Source: an uncultured SAR86 cluster bacterium
Lineage (GTDB): Bacteria > Pseudomonadota > Gammaproteobacteria > Magnimaribacterales > D2472
Direction of reading: 5' to 3'
DNA: 64,000 nucleotides
NCBI GenBank assembly: GCA_902547295.1
Contig: CACCNJ010000005.1
Location: 1-64,000, forward strand
This document shows, in pieces, positions 29,267-39,349 of the stretch (its first letter is position 1; every line of letters begins with the position of its first letter). Position numbers and translations under genes: made by a program. Under the pieces are notes generated by a model. The model did no database searches. It was not told the origin of the DNA and saw only the letters and a program-made list of their open reading frames with translations.

Positions 29267-30151
29267 TAATACAGCCATTCTTATTGCAACACCATTTGCA
29301 ACCTGTTGCCTAATTACAGAATTTTCTGAGTCATATACAGCTTCTGTTATTTCAACATAATTAACCGGTCCTGGATGCATTACTATTGCGTCACCTTTTG
29401 CAGACCCAAGTTTTTCAGAAGACAATTGATACTCTGATTTATATGTTTCAAGATCTAAATTAAGCTCTTTTTCAAATCTTTCGTACTGAATTCTCAAAGC
29501 CATTACAACATCTGCATTTTCAAGGGCTGACTCTAAGTGAGATTCATACTTGCCAATCTTAGGATTTTGATACTTGGTACACATTTCAGGATGCCCACAA
29601 AATATTAGCGATCCTAAATCAAAATTTGATACACCTTCAACAAAAGAGGAAGTAACTCTAGAATGATCAAGATCTCCTACTATAACAATATTCAGACCAT
29701 CTAAATTTTCTTTATGATCGATAATTGTCTTTATATCTAAAAGCGCTTGTGTTGGATGTGAGATTGATCCTTCCCCTGCATTTATGAAAACCATTTTTGG
29801 CAAACATTCAGCTAATTCTCTAATTACAGATTCGGGATGTCTTAACACACATAAATCTACACCCATAAGATTGAGAGCATCTACAGTTTCAAAAATAGAT
29901 TCTCCCTTTTGGACTGAGGAATTGTCAATATCGAAATCTATTACTGAGCATCCTAAATTGTTTGCAGCAATTGCAAAAGATGACTTTGTTCGTGTACTTG
30001 GCTCACAAAAAACATTTGCAACTATTTTGTCTGGAAAAAGATTTTCTTTCCTAAAGTTACCTTCATCATCAATGAAGTTATTTGAGAACTCTATCACGTC
30101 CAGTATGTCTTTTTTTGAAAGATCGTTTATTGATAAAAGATTATTAGCCAT
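29246..30151 (-). CDS. pyrB: Aspartate carbamoyltransferase catalytic chain PyrB
   Basis: Condenses aspartate and carbamoyl phosphate, the first committed step of pyrimidine synthesis. The 301-residue chain has the carbamoyl-phosphate motif FCEPSTRTKSSF, then NAGEGSISHPTQALLD and MHPGPVN. No pyrI regulatory gene or inactive pyrC-like gene is adjacent, so the holoenzyme type cannot be told. It overlaps ridA upstream by eight bases and ribE downstream by 21. Confidence 0.97.
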   Translation of the reverse strand: MANNLLSINDLSKKDILDVIEFSNNFIDDEGNFRKENLFPDKIVANVFCEPSTRTKSSFAIAANNLGCSVIDFDIDNSSVQKGESIFETVDALNLMGVDLCVLRHPESVIRELAECLPKMVFINAGEGSISHPTQALLDIKTIIDHKENLDGLNIVIVGDLDHSRVTSSFVEGVSNFDLGSLIFCGHPEMCTKYQNPKIGKYESHLESALENADVVMALRIQYERFEKELNLDLETYKSEYQLSSEKLGSAKGDAIVMHPGPVNYVEITEAVYDSENSVIRQQVANGVAIRMAVLSRFLGS

Positions 30152-30530
30152 TAATTAATACTATTGCCTCTATTTCAACATTTACTCCAAGCGGGAGACC
30201 AGAAACCTCCACAGTGGCTCTTGCTGGATATGGTTCAGAAAAATACTCTTTCATCATATCGTTAACAACTGCAAAATTACTCAAGTCAGTAAGAAAAATT
30301 GAAATCTTTACAATATCATCAAGGCTACACCCCGCAGCTTTGCAAATACTTTTCACATTTTCTAAAACTTGTTTAGCCTGATCTTCTATTGATCGCGATA
30401 CTAAGTCGCCAGTCTCAGGATCCAATGGTATTTGGCCAGATATAAACATTAAATTTCCTGCTTTTACTGCTTGAGAATATGGTCCAATTGCCTGTGGTGC
30501 ATTTTTTGTTGAAATAATTTCTTTTGCCAT
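30144..30530 (-). CDS. ridA: Reactive intermediate/imine deaminase RidA
   Basis: A 128-residue YjgF/UK114 protein that hydrolyses 2-aminoacrylate and related enamines. NAPQAIGPYSQAVKAG, FISGQIPLDPETG, and PARATVEVSGLPLGVNVEIEAIV (with the substrate-carboxylate Arg) are diagnostic. It sits between spoT and pyrB in one minus-strand run; spoT-ridA adjacency is typical of pseudomonad-like gammaproteobacteria. Confidence 0.97.
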   Translation of the reverse strand: MAKEIISTKNAPQAIGPYSQAVKAGNLMFISGQIPLDPETGDLVSRSIEDQAKQVLENVKSICKAAGCSLDDIVKISIFLTDLSNFAVVNDMMKEYFSEPYPARATVEVSGLPLGVNVEIEAIVLING

Positions 30531-30565
30531 CTTAATATTCTCCTTGTAAAAAATACTCTATTTTA

Positions 30566-32749
30566 CTACTTATCATTAATATTTCTTTTACAACTTGTTG
30601 TAAATTTTAGCGATCTCACTTTTTGCATAATACTCTTTAGTTCTTCTTTGTCTTTAACTTCTATCTGTATCTCAAATCCTGCAAACTTTTTATCAATTGT
30701 TTTTGTATTTACAGATCCTATGTTTATTCCTGATTTGGCAAATACAGAACCTAAATCTGATAAAACTCCAACTTTATCTTCAGTATTTACATCGATTTTC
30801 ACTTTATAAGAATGCTCTTTTTTATTTTCTCCCCATATAGCAGGCATATATCTTGGATCTTTTTTTAAGAAAGGTTTTACCTGTTTACATTTTTGATTAT
30901 GAATAATCATGCCTTTTTCGGTATCAGAGTGTGCAACAACTTCATCTCCGTAGACTGGGAAGCAGCACTTAGCAAACCTAACTGTCACACTTTCAATTTT
31001 ATTATCAAGAATTAAGACCGGCTTTGGCTCTTTTATTCCTTCTCTTATTTGAAGTCCTGAATAAAATCTTTCTGCAATAATGCTACCAGTTCTTTTTCCA
31101 AGCCCAAGATCAGTAAGAAGTTTATTAAGAGAGGTTACTCCGATGGAGTCTAGGATCTTCTTGAGTGAGTTTCCTCTATATTCCTTCAAACTAGATCCAG
31201 CTCTTTTAAGCTCAGTTTCAAGCATAACTTTGCCAGCTTTTCTTGCATCAGATGCTTTTTGTTTTCTTAGTCTAGACCGAATTGCACTTCTAGCCTTGCT
31301 TGTTGCTACATAATTTAACCATGATGGATCTAGGTATGGTTCTTTTTTGGATGTAATAATCTCAACAGTTTGTCCTGACTCTAACTCAATGTTCAAAGGC
31401 ACTTCACTTCTATTTACTTTACATCCAATAATTGTGTCTCCTAGATCAGTGTGAACCTCATAAGCAAAATCTATTGGAGTTGAGCCCCTTCTTAAAGCAT
31501 ATATATCACCTTTTGGAGAGAACAAGAAAACTTCATCAGAACTGAGGTCAGTCTTAATTGATTGAGCAAATTCTGATGGATCATTAGTTTTCTTTTGAAG
31601 ATCTGCTAATCCCAATAGCCATCTTGAAGCTCTTAGTTCTGATCCTTGTTTTTTATCATCAGTTTTATACTGCCAATGCGCTGCAATACCAAAGTTTGCA
31701 ATCTCAGCCATATTTCTTGTTTGAATCTGAACTTCAATAGGAAAAGCGTCTAATGCTAACAAACTAGTATGAAGAGCCTGATAGCCATTACTTTTAGGGA
31801 TAGCGATATAGTCCTTAAATCTATTTTCTATCGGAGAGAAATAGTTATGGATGATACCTAAAGATCTGTAACACTCATCGATAGAATCAACTAATATTCT
31901 GAATCCGTAAACATCTAATATTTCAGAAAATGGCTTATGTTTAGATTTAATTTTTCTATAAATACTATAAATATTTTTCTCTCTTCCTTTTACTCCTACT
32001 TGCTCAATTCCGTTTGATTTGAGTTTACGCTTAAGCTCCTTTCTTATTTTTGAAATTATTCTTTTTCTTCCACCACTTGATTTATTAATTGCACTTTCAA
32101 GCATGGATGCTCTGAGTGGATGAATACATCTAAATGCAAGATCCTCCAACTCAGATCTAATTTCTTGCATACCTATTCTTAAAGCTAATGGTCCATATAA
32201 TTCTATTGTCTCTTTAGACTTCATTATTTGTTTTGATCTTGGGAGATGTTCGATAGTTCGCATGTTGTGAAGACGATCACAAATTTTTACGAGAATTACT
32301 CTAACGTCTTTAGACATTGCTAGCATCATTTTTTGAAGATTATTAGCATCTCTGTCTGATCGACTAGTTATATCAAGCTTACCAAGCTTACTAACTCCAT
32401 CTACGATGTTTGCAACATCATTTCCAAATAAATCTTCCAAGTTCTTTTTTGTAACATCACAATCTTCTAATACATCATGCATAAAAGCTGCACAGATAGA
32501 ATCTGGATCCATTTTTAAATCCAATAATATTGTTGCAACTGCAAGAGGATGAGTAATATATTTTGATCCATCCATTCTGTCTTGGCCATCATGAGCATAG
32601 AAGGCAAAAGAGTATGCGGTCTGGATTTTTTTTATTTCGTCTTTGTTGAGATATTGTTTTGCGCTTTTATAAAATTTTGCTGGTAACCTTAATAGGTTTG
32701 CTTCGTTGAAATTCTCTAATAATATGTTTGGGAGCACATGTTCGCTCAA
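30566..32749 (-). CDS. spoT: Bifunctional (p)ppGpp synthetase/hydrolase SpoT
   Basis: A 727-residue RelA/SpoT homolog. The N-terminal hydrolase domain has YITHPLAVA and HDVLEDCD with the HD pair; the synthetase domain has RFKDYIAIPKSNGYQALHT, where the RxKD motif marks bifunctional enzymes rather than RelA. TGS (IFLFSPKGDIYALRRGSTPIDFAYEVHT region), the zinc-finger-like RFAKCCFPVYGD and a C-terminal ACT domain follow. It is in the conserved gmk-rpoZ-spoT-ridA order and is the only RSH protein seen in this window. Confidence 0.97.
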   Translation of the reverse strand: MSEHVLPNILLENFNEANLLRLPAKFYKSAKQYLNKDEIKKIQTAYSFAFYAHDGQDRMDGSKYITHPLAVATILLDLKMDPDSICAAFMHDVLEDCDVTKKNLEDLFGNDVANIVDGVSKLGKLDITSRSDRDANNLQKMMLAMSKDVRVILVKICDRLHNMRTIEHLPRSKQIMKSKETIELYGPLALRIGMQEIRSELEDLAFRCIHPLRASMLESAINKSSGGRKRIISKIRKELKRKLKSNGIEQVGVKGREKNIYSIYRKIKSKHKPFSEILDVYGFRILVDSIDECYRSLGIIHNYFSPIENRFKDYIAIPKSNGYQALHTSLLALDAFPIEVQIQTRNMAEIANFGIAAHWQYKTDDKKQGSELRASRWLLGLADLQKKTNDPSEFAQSIKTDLSSDEVFLFSPKGDIYALRRGSTPIDFAYEVHTDLGDTIIGCKVNRSEVPLNIELESGQTVEIITSKKEPYLDPSWLNYVATSKARSAIRSRLRKQKASDARKAGKVMLETELKRAGSSLKEYRGNSLKKILDSIGVTSLNKLLTDLGLGKRTGSIIAERFYSGLQIREGIKEPKPVLILDNKIESVTVRFAKCCFPVYGDEVVAHSDTEKGMIIHNQKCKQVKPFLKKDPRYMPAIWGENKKEHSYKVKIDVNTEDKVGVLSDLGSVFAKSGINIGSVNTKTIDKKFAGFEIQIEVKDKEELKSIMQKVRSLKFTTSCKRNINDK

Positions 32750-32769
32750 GATAACCCCCCTATAGTCAT

Positions 32770-33039
32770 CTATCCTATGTTTTCGTCTTCTTTATTACTT
32801 GGAGCAGAGAATTCATCTAACAATACATCTTCCTCGAGAGTTTTTTCAAGAGTTTCTCTATCAAGAAGCCCTTCTTCAATCTCTCTTAATGCTACTAATG
32901 TTGGCTTATCATTATCCCACTCAACCAAAGGATCTCGACTTGTAGTTGATAATTGTCTTGCCCTTTTTGAAGCCATAAGTATTAGATCAAATCTACTAGG
33001 AATTTTTTCCAAACAATCTTCTACTGTTATTCTTGCCAT
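32770..33039 (-). CDS. rpoZ: RNA polymerase omega subunit
   Basis: An 89-residue protein beginning [30 protein letters not shown], the strongly conserved omega N-terminus, with [13 protein letters not shown] further on. It helps assemble RNA polymerase and forms part of a ppGpp-binding site in E. coli. It lies 20 bases upstream of spoT, linking the ppGpp enzyme with one of its targets. Confidence 0.97.
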   Translation of the reverse strand: MARITVEDCLEKIPSRFDLILMASKRARQLSTTSRDPLVEWDNDKPTLVALREIEEGLLDRETLEKTLEEDVLLDEFSAPSNKEDENIG

Positions 33040-33082
33040 TTATTAATCTCCTGGGACGAGTATTCTAATTCTAATCACCCCA

Positions 33083-33703
33083 TTAATCCAATAAATTTTT
33101 TAATATATTTTTATTATAAGTTTCATTATATTCATAATTCTTATTAAATATAATAGAAGTTATGTCATTAAGAGCTCTATTAAAATCATCATTTAAAACA
33201 ATATAATCAAAATATTTAGCATGCTTCAATTCTTTTATTGCATTTTCCATTCTTCTATTAATAACATGATCAGCATCAAGACCTCTTAAGATTAATCTCT
33301 TTTTTAATTCGCCTAATGATGGAGGAATAATAAAAATTGATATAACTTCTTTAATTGAGTTACTAATTTGAATAAATCCTTGAACGTCAATATCTAAGAC
33401 AACGCTGATATTATTATCTAGCTTCTCTTCAACAAAAGCTTTAAGAGTTCCGTATTGATGTCCATGAACATCAGCACTCTCAATAAATGCGTCTTTTTTC
33501 TTAAGATCATTAAACTCGTTATCAGTAATAAAAAAATAATCTTTGCCATGAGTTTCTCCTTCTCTTGGTGATCTTGTTGTCGCAGATACTGATAATTCTA
33601 TATTCTCATTATTACTAATGATTTCTTTTATAAGAGACGACTTTCCGGCACCTGAAGGTGCTGCAAAAACAATTAACTCTCCTTTTTTTAAATCATTCAA
33701 CAT
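33083..33703 (-). CDS. gmk: Guanylate kinase
   Basis: A 206-residue GMP kinase with P-loop APSGAGKSSL near residue 15, the GMP-binding TTRSPREGETHGKDYFF segment and VVLDIDVQGF. It begins inside the last bases of yicC (11-base overlap) and precedes rpoZ. The pool of GDP/GTP it feeds is the substrate of SpoT, encoded two genes later. Confidence 0.97.
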   Translation of the reverse strand: MLNDLKKGELIVFAAPSGAGKSSLIKEIISNNENIELSVSATTRSPREGETHGKDYFFITDNEFNDLKKKDAFIESADVHGHQYGTLKAFVEEKLDNNISVVLDIDVQGFIQISNSIKEVISIFIIPPSLGELKKRLILRGLDADHVINRRMENAIKELKHAKYFDYIVLNDDFNRALNDITSIIFNKNYEYNETYNKNILKNLLD

Positions 33704-34541
33704 TTTGAGTTTGCTCTCTCATTTCTTCAATAAGTAACTTCATATCAAGTGCATAATTTTTTAGTTTTGAGTCGTCGATCTTTACTGCAAGAGTATTTGA
33801 CTCTCTAAAAAGCTCTTGCAATATAAAATCTATTTTTTTTCCACTTGATGTTTTCTTTGTTAGCTCTTCATTTATTGTTTTCGTATGAAAAAAAATTCTA
33901 TCTAATTCCTCTGAAATATCATGTTTCAAAGCAAGCATAGCAACCTCTTGATCCAACCTAGTTTCGTCAAAATCTTCTATAAGATTTTTTATTTTATTTT
34001 TATAATTTTTTATTCTTTTATTAAGAGTTTTTTTCTCCATATTCTGAATACTTCGAGCAATCTTTTCTATGCTCTTAGTCTTTTTAGATAATACGTTTTC
34101 AATCTTTTTTCCTTCTTTAAATCTTGAATTAATAAATTCTTTTAAGGCAGTATTAAAGTTATTTTTGATTAGTTTCTTATTGATACTTTGAGACGTTTCT
34201 ATATTAAAAATTCCTGACACATCTTTTATATCTGAAAAATTTAAGTCTACTCTATTTCCAAGTGCTTCTTTTAATGAGCTTTCAAGCATTCTAAGTAGTT
34301 TTTTATTGATCTCATATTTTGTTTTTGAGGATGATTTTGCTTTTATCTTTACCTCTATTTTGCCTCTATTTATATTTTTAGATATTGCTTCCCTAATGAA
34401 GTCTTCTATATCATTACCCAAATTATTAGATTTTATTGATAGTTCTAAAAATCTATGATTTACACCTCTAATTTCAATTGAGATATTGGACGTTTTATCA
34501 AAAGATTCAGACAAACCGAACCCAGTCATGCTACTAATCAT
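33693..34541 (-). CDS. yicC: YicC-family endoribonuclease
   Basis: A 282-residue protein starting MISSMTGFG, the invariant YicC N-terminus, followed by EIRGVNHRFLELSIK and a C-terminal DUF1732 segment (GKKIDFILQELFRESNTLAVK). E. coli YicC is an endoribonuclease linked to sRNA decay. The yicC-gmk neighbourhood is conserved. The gene is followed on its 5' side by a separate epimerase-like gene 32 bases away. Confidence 0.94.
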   Translation of the reverse strand: MISSMTGFGLSESFDKTSNISIEIRGVNHRFLELSIKSNNLGNDIEDFIREAISKNINRGKIEVKIKAKSSSKTKYEINKKLLRMLESSLKEALGNRVDLNFSDIKDVSGIFNIETSQSINKKLIKNNFNTALKEFINSRFKEGKKIENVLSKKTKSIEKIARSIQNMEKKTLNKRIKNYKNKIKNLIEDFDETRLDQEVAMLALKHDISEELDRIFFHTKTINEELTKKTSSGKKIDFILQELFRESNTLAVKIDDSKLKNYALDMKLLIEEMREQTQNVE

Positions 34542-34573
34542 TTAAACATTGTATTTTGCAAAAGAGTTGAGTT

Positions 34574-35248
34574 CTAGTCGTATTCATCAAAAATAAAGCC
34601 TAAACTCTTCAATTTTGAATTTGAGATATTGCCCTGTTCGTCATTTCTATCTTCTGCACAATTAAATATCTCATGTTCTTCTGAATTAAATTCGTTCTCT
34701 ATAAAGAATTTAATAATATTTGCAGCATTATTTCTGTGTAAGTAATTTGCAAACTTTCTTTCAGTTACTGTTTGATAAAGACCAGCAAATCTTAAAATTA
34801 TTAGGTTTTTGCGATAATTTTTTATTTGGTTATTTTCATAGTTAACTAGAGTTTTGCTCCTAAAATCATCTTCGCTTAAAGGATCTGATTCTATGAAGAT
34901 ACCGGACTTATTATTTCCGTACACTCTTGTTGATGAGATGGTTATAAATTTTTTATATGATAATTCACTAGTCAATCTAAAAACATTTTCTGAGGAATTG
35001 ATAAAACCTTTTTTGTATCCATCTTCGTCAAACGAGCTTGGTTTTGGTATAAAAATTATTGAATCATATTCAGTTATATCTAATTTTGGGATCTCCTTTG
35101 ATAACCAGTCCCATTTAATATAATTTTTTATATCTGATTTGTGATTACCCCTCGATATTGGGTACAACTCATATTCATTATCCTTGATAATATGACTAAT
35201 TCTTTTAGCAATATCGCCAAAGCCTATTATGAGAACATTTTTTTTCAT
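34574..35248 (-). CDS. NAD(P)-binding epimerase-like protein (extended SDR)
   Basis: A 224-residue Rossmann-fold protein. LIIGFGDIAKRIS near the start is the nucleotide-binding GxGxxA-type loop, and FITISSTRVYGN with a later RNLIILRFAGLY are typical of the short SDR_a5/YeeZ-like epimerases in gammaproteobacteria. The substrate is unknown. It lies between yicC and hppA, whose terminator at 35272-35299 separates the two transcripts. Confidence 0.8.
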   Translation of the reverse strand: MKKNVLIIGFGDIAKRISHIIKDNEYELYPISRGNHKSDIKNYIKWDWLSKEIPKLDITEYDSIIFIPKPSSFDEDGYKKGFINSSENVFRLTSELSYKKFITISSTRVYGNNKSGIFIESDPLSEDDFRSKTLVNYENNQIKNYRKNLIILRFAGLYQTVTERKFANYLHRNNAANIIKFFIENEFNSEEHEIFNCAEDRNDEQGNISNSKLKSLGFIFDEYD

Positions 35249-35271
35249 GTTGTGCCTACATTAACTCAAAA

Positions 35272-35299
35272 AAAATCCAGGGCTGCAACCCTGGATTTT
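35272..35299 (-). terminator. Rho-independent terminator after hppA
   Basis: AAAATCCAGGG (35272-35282) and CCCTGGATTTT (35289-35299) form a perfect 11-bp stem with a 6-base loop. Read on the minus strand it is followed by a run of T (TTTTTTTT continuing to 35265), 16 bases past the hppA stop. Confidence 0.93.
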
Positions 35300-35314
35300 A
35301 TTGCGTTAAAAAAT

Positions 35315-37297
35315 TTATATGCTTAATAATGGCGCAATTACAAGGCTAACTATAGCCATTACATTTATTAAAATATTCATTGATGGTCCTGACGTATCTT
35401 TAAAAGGATCGCCTACGGTATCACCTACTACAGCTGCTGCGTGAGTATCAGAACCTTTGCCACCTAGGTTACCCTTCTCAACATATTTTTTTGCATTATC
35501 CCAAGCACCTCCGGCATTCGCCATCATAAGTGCGAGAGATACACATCCTAACAGCCCACCAGCAAGCATACCTCCCAAAGCTTGAGCACCAAGACCAAAA
35601 CCAACAATAGCTGGCATAGAAACTGCAATTACTCCTGGTAACATCATTTTCTTTAATGCAGCTTTGGTTGCTATCTCAACACATTTTTCAGAGTCAGGCT
35701 CAGCTGTGCCTTCCATTAAGCCAGAAATTTCTTTAAATTGTCTTCTGATCTCATTAATCATTTCAAATGCTGCATCACCAACAGCAGTCATAGTTATTGA
35801 AGAAACTAAAAACGGTATACAAACTCCTATAAACATTCCAACTAAAACAATTGGCTCTGTAAGTGCTAATGAAAATTCAGGATTTGCTACACCTACTACA
35901 GCAGAAAAAGCTGAAATTATTGCTAAAGCAGCTAACGCTGCAGCTCCAATTGCAAAACCTTTTCCGATTGCAGCAGTAGTATTTCCTAATTCATCAAGAG
36001 AGTCTGTAATTTCTCTTACTTCCTCACCCATACCTGACATTTCAGCTATGCCACCAGCATTGTCAGCAACCGGTCCATATGCATCTATTGCCATAGTTAT
36101 TCCAACAGTAGCAAGCATACCAACAGCAGCAATTCCTACACCATAAATGCCCGATAGTTGAGTTGAAGTAAGGATGATGCCTGCTAGAATAACAATAGGT
36201 ATTACAACTGATTGCATTCCTACTGATAAACCTGAAATCATTACAGTTGCAGAACCAGTTTCTCCTGATTCAGCAATTTTCTTTACTGGGCCTCCACCTG
36301 TGTAATATTCTGTAATAAGTCCAATCAATACACCGCCAACAGCTCCAGCAATAACACACCACCATACATTCATTCCAACTCCGTCAAAAGAATTAATTAT
36401 GAAATAGGCCATGGCCACAAATATTACTGGCGCTAAAAGAGTTCCAGATCTCAATGCACTTGCAGGTGCTTTTGCTGACTGAAGCTTAACTATAAATATT
36501 CCGATTATTGAAGCTATTAAACCAGTCGCAGCTAAAGCGAGTGGAAGCATCATCATATCTTGGTTTCCAAGCGTATAAGCTATTGCTATTGATGCAATCA
36601 TAGAACCGCAATATGACTCAAATATATCTGAACCCATTCCAGCAACATCACCAACATTATCTCCAACATTATCCGCAATAACACCCGGATTTCTTGGATC
36701 ATCTTCAGGAATACCAGCTTCAATCTTACCAACAAGATCAGCTCCAACATCAGCGCTTTTTGTAAAAATTCCTCCACCTACTCTGGAAAAAAGTGCTACA
36801 ACAGATGCTCCCATAGCAAAACCTTCAAGCTTATGAGGATCAATTTCAGCTGGGATGTAGAAATAATATAATCCACCTAAACCAATGAGACCCAATGATG
36901 CAACACATAGACCCATTATAGAACCACCATAAAAAGAAACCGACAAAGCCGCTGCTGGACCATCTTTTTGAGCTGCAGTTGCAGTTCTAACATTTGCTTT
37001 AGTAGCTGCATACATACCAATAAAACCTGCAACAGATGAGCATATTGCTCCAACAACAATAGAAATTGCTGTATAAGGTCCCAATGCATACCACGCTAAT
37101 AAAACTATTACCGCAATAAATATGGATAAATATTTATACTCTGTTTTCATGAAAGCGAGAGCTCCAGCATGAATCTGATCGCCTATTTTTTTTACCTTAT
37201 CCTCGCCATCGGGATATTTCATGACAAGCTTATAAACAACAAATGCCATTACCATACCCAATATGCCAAGAACTGGTGGAATGATTAAATTATCCAT
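35315..37297 (-). CDS. hppA: Membrane-bound ion-pumping pyrophosphatase, K+-dependent type
   Basis: A 660-residue integral membrane protein with many helices that couples pyrophosphate hydrolysis to ion pumping. [18 protein letters not shown] is the substrate-binding loop, and [21 protein letters not shown] the second Asp-rich site. The segment [10 protein letters not shown] has Ala where K+-independent enzymes have Lys, so the enzyme should need K+; such enzymes pump Na+ or H+. I start at the ATG at 37297 (MDNLIIPPV), which has an AAGGGG-type ribosome site; an in-frame start 12 codons upstream lacks one. Confidence 0.95.
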   Translation of the reverse strand: MDNLIIPPVLGILGMVMAFVVYKLVMKYPDGEDKVKKIGDQIHAGALAFMKTEYKYLSIFIAVIVLLAWYALGPYTAISIVVGAICSSVAGFIGMYAATKANVRTATAAQKDGPAAALSVSFYGGSIMGLCVASLGLIGLGGLYYFYIPAEIDPHKLEGFAMGASVVALFSRVGGGIFTKSADVGADLVGKIEAGIPEDDPRNPGVIADNVGDNVGDVAGMGSDIFESYCGSMIASIAIAYTLGNQDMMMLPLALAATGLIASIIGIFIVKLQSAKAPASALRSGTLLAPVIFVAMAYFIINSFDGVGMNVWWCVIAGAVGGVLIGLITEYYTGGGPVKKIAESGETGSATVMISGLSVGMQSVVIPIVILAGIILTSTQLSGIYGVGIAAVGMLATVGITMAIDAYGPVADNAGGIAEMSGMGEEVREITDSLDELGNTTAAIGKGFAIGAAALAALAIISAFSAVVGVANPEFSLALTEPIVLVGMFIGVCIPFLVSSITMTAVGDAAFEMINEIRRQFKEISGLMEGTAEPDSEKCVEIATKAALKKMMLPGVIAVSMPAIVGFGLGAQALGGMLAGGLLGCVSLALMMANAGGAWDNAKKYVEKGNLGGKGSDTHAAAVVGDTVGDPFKDTSGPSMNILINVMAIVSLVIAPLLSI

Positions 37298-37360
37298 ATA
37301 AAACCCCTTATTTTTAATAAAGCATTCTAGCAAATTATTCGAAACAAAAACGTTTTTTCT

Positions 37361-38617
37361 CTATTTATTAAATATGTTTTTGTCTAAAAGTTCTTCTGAA
37401 TTTGCAACAACGCACGCCACCGCTGCATCACCAGAAACATTTACTGATGTTCTTATCATGTCGAGAATTCTATCAACCGCCAAGATTAATCCAATTGCAT
37501 CAAGAGGAAGCCCTAATGAGCTCAAAATAAGAGCTAATGTAATAGTTCCAGCAGATGGGACAGCAGCTGCTCCAATAGAAGCCACCATTGCAAGAAGAAC
37601 TATTTGAATATATTCAATCATAGATAGATCTACACCAACAGTGCTTGCAATAAACATAGTTGCTAGGCCCTGCATAATTGCAGTGCCATCCATGTTTATC
37701 GTCGCCCCAACAGGAATTACAAATGAGGAAACATCCTTTTTAACACCTAGTTCATCAGTTACTGTCCTAAGAGTTACTGGAATAGTTGCTGCACTTGATG
37801 ATGTTGTAAACGCAAACAAAGCAACGTTTCTCATTTTTTTAAAGAAAATAATTGGATTTAAATTAGCAAATATTTTTAGTACTAATGAATATGTAAAAAA
37901 TAAATGAAACAGTAAAACAAAAATTAGTATCAAGACGTATTGAATTAAATCTCCAAAAATATTTAATCCGTTATCCATTACATAACTACCCATCAAACAA
38001 AAAACACCAATAGGCGCAAAACTCATGATAATTAAAACTATCTTCATAAAAACTATATTTAATCTTTCAAAATTCTTAGAAAGATTATCAGTAAGATTGT
38101 CAGTAAGATTTAGAGCGATGCCAAACAAAATACTTATGAAAACAATTCCCAACATATTATTTTCAACAAAAGCTCCAAAAATATTATTAGGAAAAACTTT
38201 TAAAACAGTATCATATAAACTGGCTTCGCCTGAGGGTGCGTTAAATGATGTAACTTCACCTTCATATCCAGAAATGTTAAATGCCCATCCAAAAAATATT
38301 GCTATTACAACAGCAAAAGCGGTAGTTAATAAATAAAGCAGTACTGTTTTTGAGGCAATTGATCCAAGCTTAACCATATTTGATAATGAAGAAATGCCAG
38401 AAACTAGAGAAAAGAAAACCAGAGGAACTACTATTAACAAAAGTAGGTTCTTGAAAATTTGTCCGCCTAAGTTAAAAAGATATTTTTCTATGCCTAGAAA
38501 AACCGATTGAGAAATTGAATCTTGAAAATAAAAGAAGATAGAAGCTAAAAGTACACCTGAGAACATGCCCACCAAAACATTTCTTGTTAGATTTTTTGGA
38601 GGGTCTAATTGACTCAT
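37361..38617 (-). CDS. Dicarboxylate/amino acid:cation symporter (DAACS family)
   Basis: A 418-residue inner-membrane transporter of the GltP/DctA/GltPh family. The serine-rich re-entrant loop [15 protein letters not shown] and the substrate/Na+ site segment [14 protein letters not shown] are both diagnostic, as is the [15 protein letters not shown] hairpin. Substrate may be glutamate, aspartate or C4-dicarboxylates. Its start codon overlaps the stop of the upstream rubredoxin gene (ATGA). If the pyrophosphatase next door pumps Na+, it could support this carrier, but that is inference. Confidence 0.93.
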   Translation of the reverse strand: MSQLDPPKNLTRNVLVGMFSGVLLASIFFYFQDSISQSVFLGIEKYLFNLGGQIFKNLLLLIVVPLVFFSLVSGISSLSNMVKLGSIASKTVLLYLLTTAFAVVIAIFFGWAFNISGYEGEVTSFNAPSGEASLYDTVLKVFPNNIFGAFVENNMLGIVFISILFGIALNLTDNLTDNLSKNFERLNIVFMKIVLIIMSFAPIGVFCLMGSYVMDNGLNIFGDLIQYVLILIFVLLFHLFFTYSLVLKIFANLNPIIFFKKMRNVALFAFTTSSSAATIPVTLRTVTDELGVKKDVSSFVIPVGATINMDGTAIMQGLATMFIASTVGVDLSMIEYIQIVLLAMVASIGAAAVPSAGTITLALILSSLGLPLDAIGLILAVDRILDMIRTSVNVSGDAAVACVVANSEELLDKNIFNK

Positions 38618-38787
38618 GTTATCTCTATCATATCAAAATCTTCTTTACCGACACCACACTCTGGACATAACCAATCTTCGGGAACATCTTCCCATGCAGT
38701 TCCTGGCTCAATTCCATCATCAGGCCAACCTAATTCTTCATCATATATTAGTCCGCAGACAATACATTCCCATTTTTTATATTTCAT
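38614..38787 (-). CDS. Rubredoxin
   Basis: A 57-residue protein read from the ATG at 38785-38787: it has CIVCG near the N-terminus and LCPECG near the C-terminus, the two CxxC knuckles that bind one iron, plus [20 protein letters not shown], the typical rubredoxin middle. It is an electron carrier, e.g. for alkane hydroxylases or oxygen/peroxide detoxification; no partner reductase is in the window. The stop overlaps the symporter start by four bases. Upstream on the other strand is ubiC, 70 bases away. Confidence 0.95.
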   Translation of the reverse strand: MKYKKWECIVCGLIYDEELGWPDDGIEPGTAWEDVPEDWLCPECGVGKEDFDMIEIT

Positions 38788-38857
38788 AAAGTGCTAAAAA
38801 TTAAGTTATTTCGTTTATAACAAGGAGGCTATAATATCAGATTTAACCATTAAATTA

Positions 38858-39349
38858 ATGAAGCTAAAGCAAAAATCTTCTTGGATAACTTATAAAGAAA
38901 TGATGAATAAAGTCAAAAATGACTCTGTAAAGTCTTGGCTAACTGAAAATGGTCCAATTACAAAAAGAATTTCTGCAAATGAAGATTTCGAGTTAAGTTT
39001 AATACGTGACGAAATTGATAAAGTTGATGAAATGGATAAAAAATATTTAGATAACGAAGTTGGAGACATAAAGGTAAGAGAGGTTATCTTATTAGGCAAC
39101 AAAATTCCTAAGGTTTTCGCTAAATCACTAATACCCGTTAATACCATTGAAAATGGATTTTCAAAACTAGGAAGTCTAGGAACGAAACCTTTGGGAGACA
39201 TCTTATTTGAAAAAAATATATTTAATAAGATTGAAGTTATTTATTCTACTTTCTCAGATGAAATTAGTATATTTTGGGGCAGAAAAACAAAGTACTTAGT
39301 TAAGAGCCTTCCCTTTTCAGTCATGGAAATTTTTTTAATAGAAGAATGA
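38858..39349 (+). CDS. ubiC: Chorismate lyase UbiC
   Basis: Cleaves chorismate to 4-hydroxybenzoate and pyruvate, the entry to ubiquinone. The 163-residue protein shows VREVILLGNKIPKVFAKSLIP, LGSLGTKPLGDILF and a final WGRKTKYLVKSLPFSVMEIFL, which match UbiC active-site and product-lid segments. The direct four-base overlap with ubiA supports the call. It competes with TrpE for chorismate. Confidence 0.93.
   Translation: MKLKQKSSWITYKEMMNKVKNDSVKSWLTENGPITKRISANEDFELSLIRDEIDKVDEMDKKYLDNEVGDIKVREVILLGNKIPKVFAKSLIPVNTIENGFSKLGSLGTKPLGDILFEKNIFNKIEVIYSTFSDEISIFWGRKTKYLVKSLPFSVMEIFLIEE

Noticed and set aside
38609-38797. Plus-strand frame over the rubredoxin gene
   Set aside because: The minus strand encodes a clear rubredoxin with two CxxC knuckles; the plus frame is its shadow.
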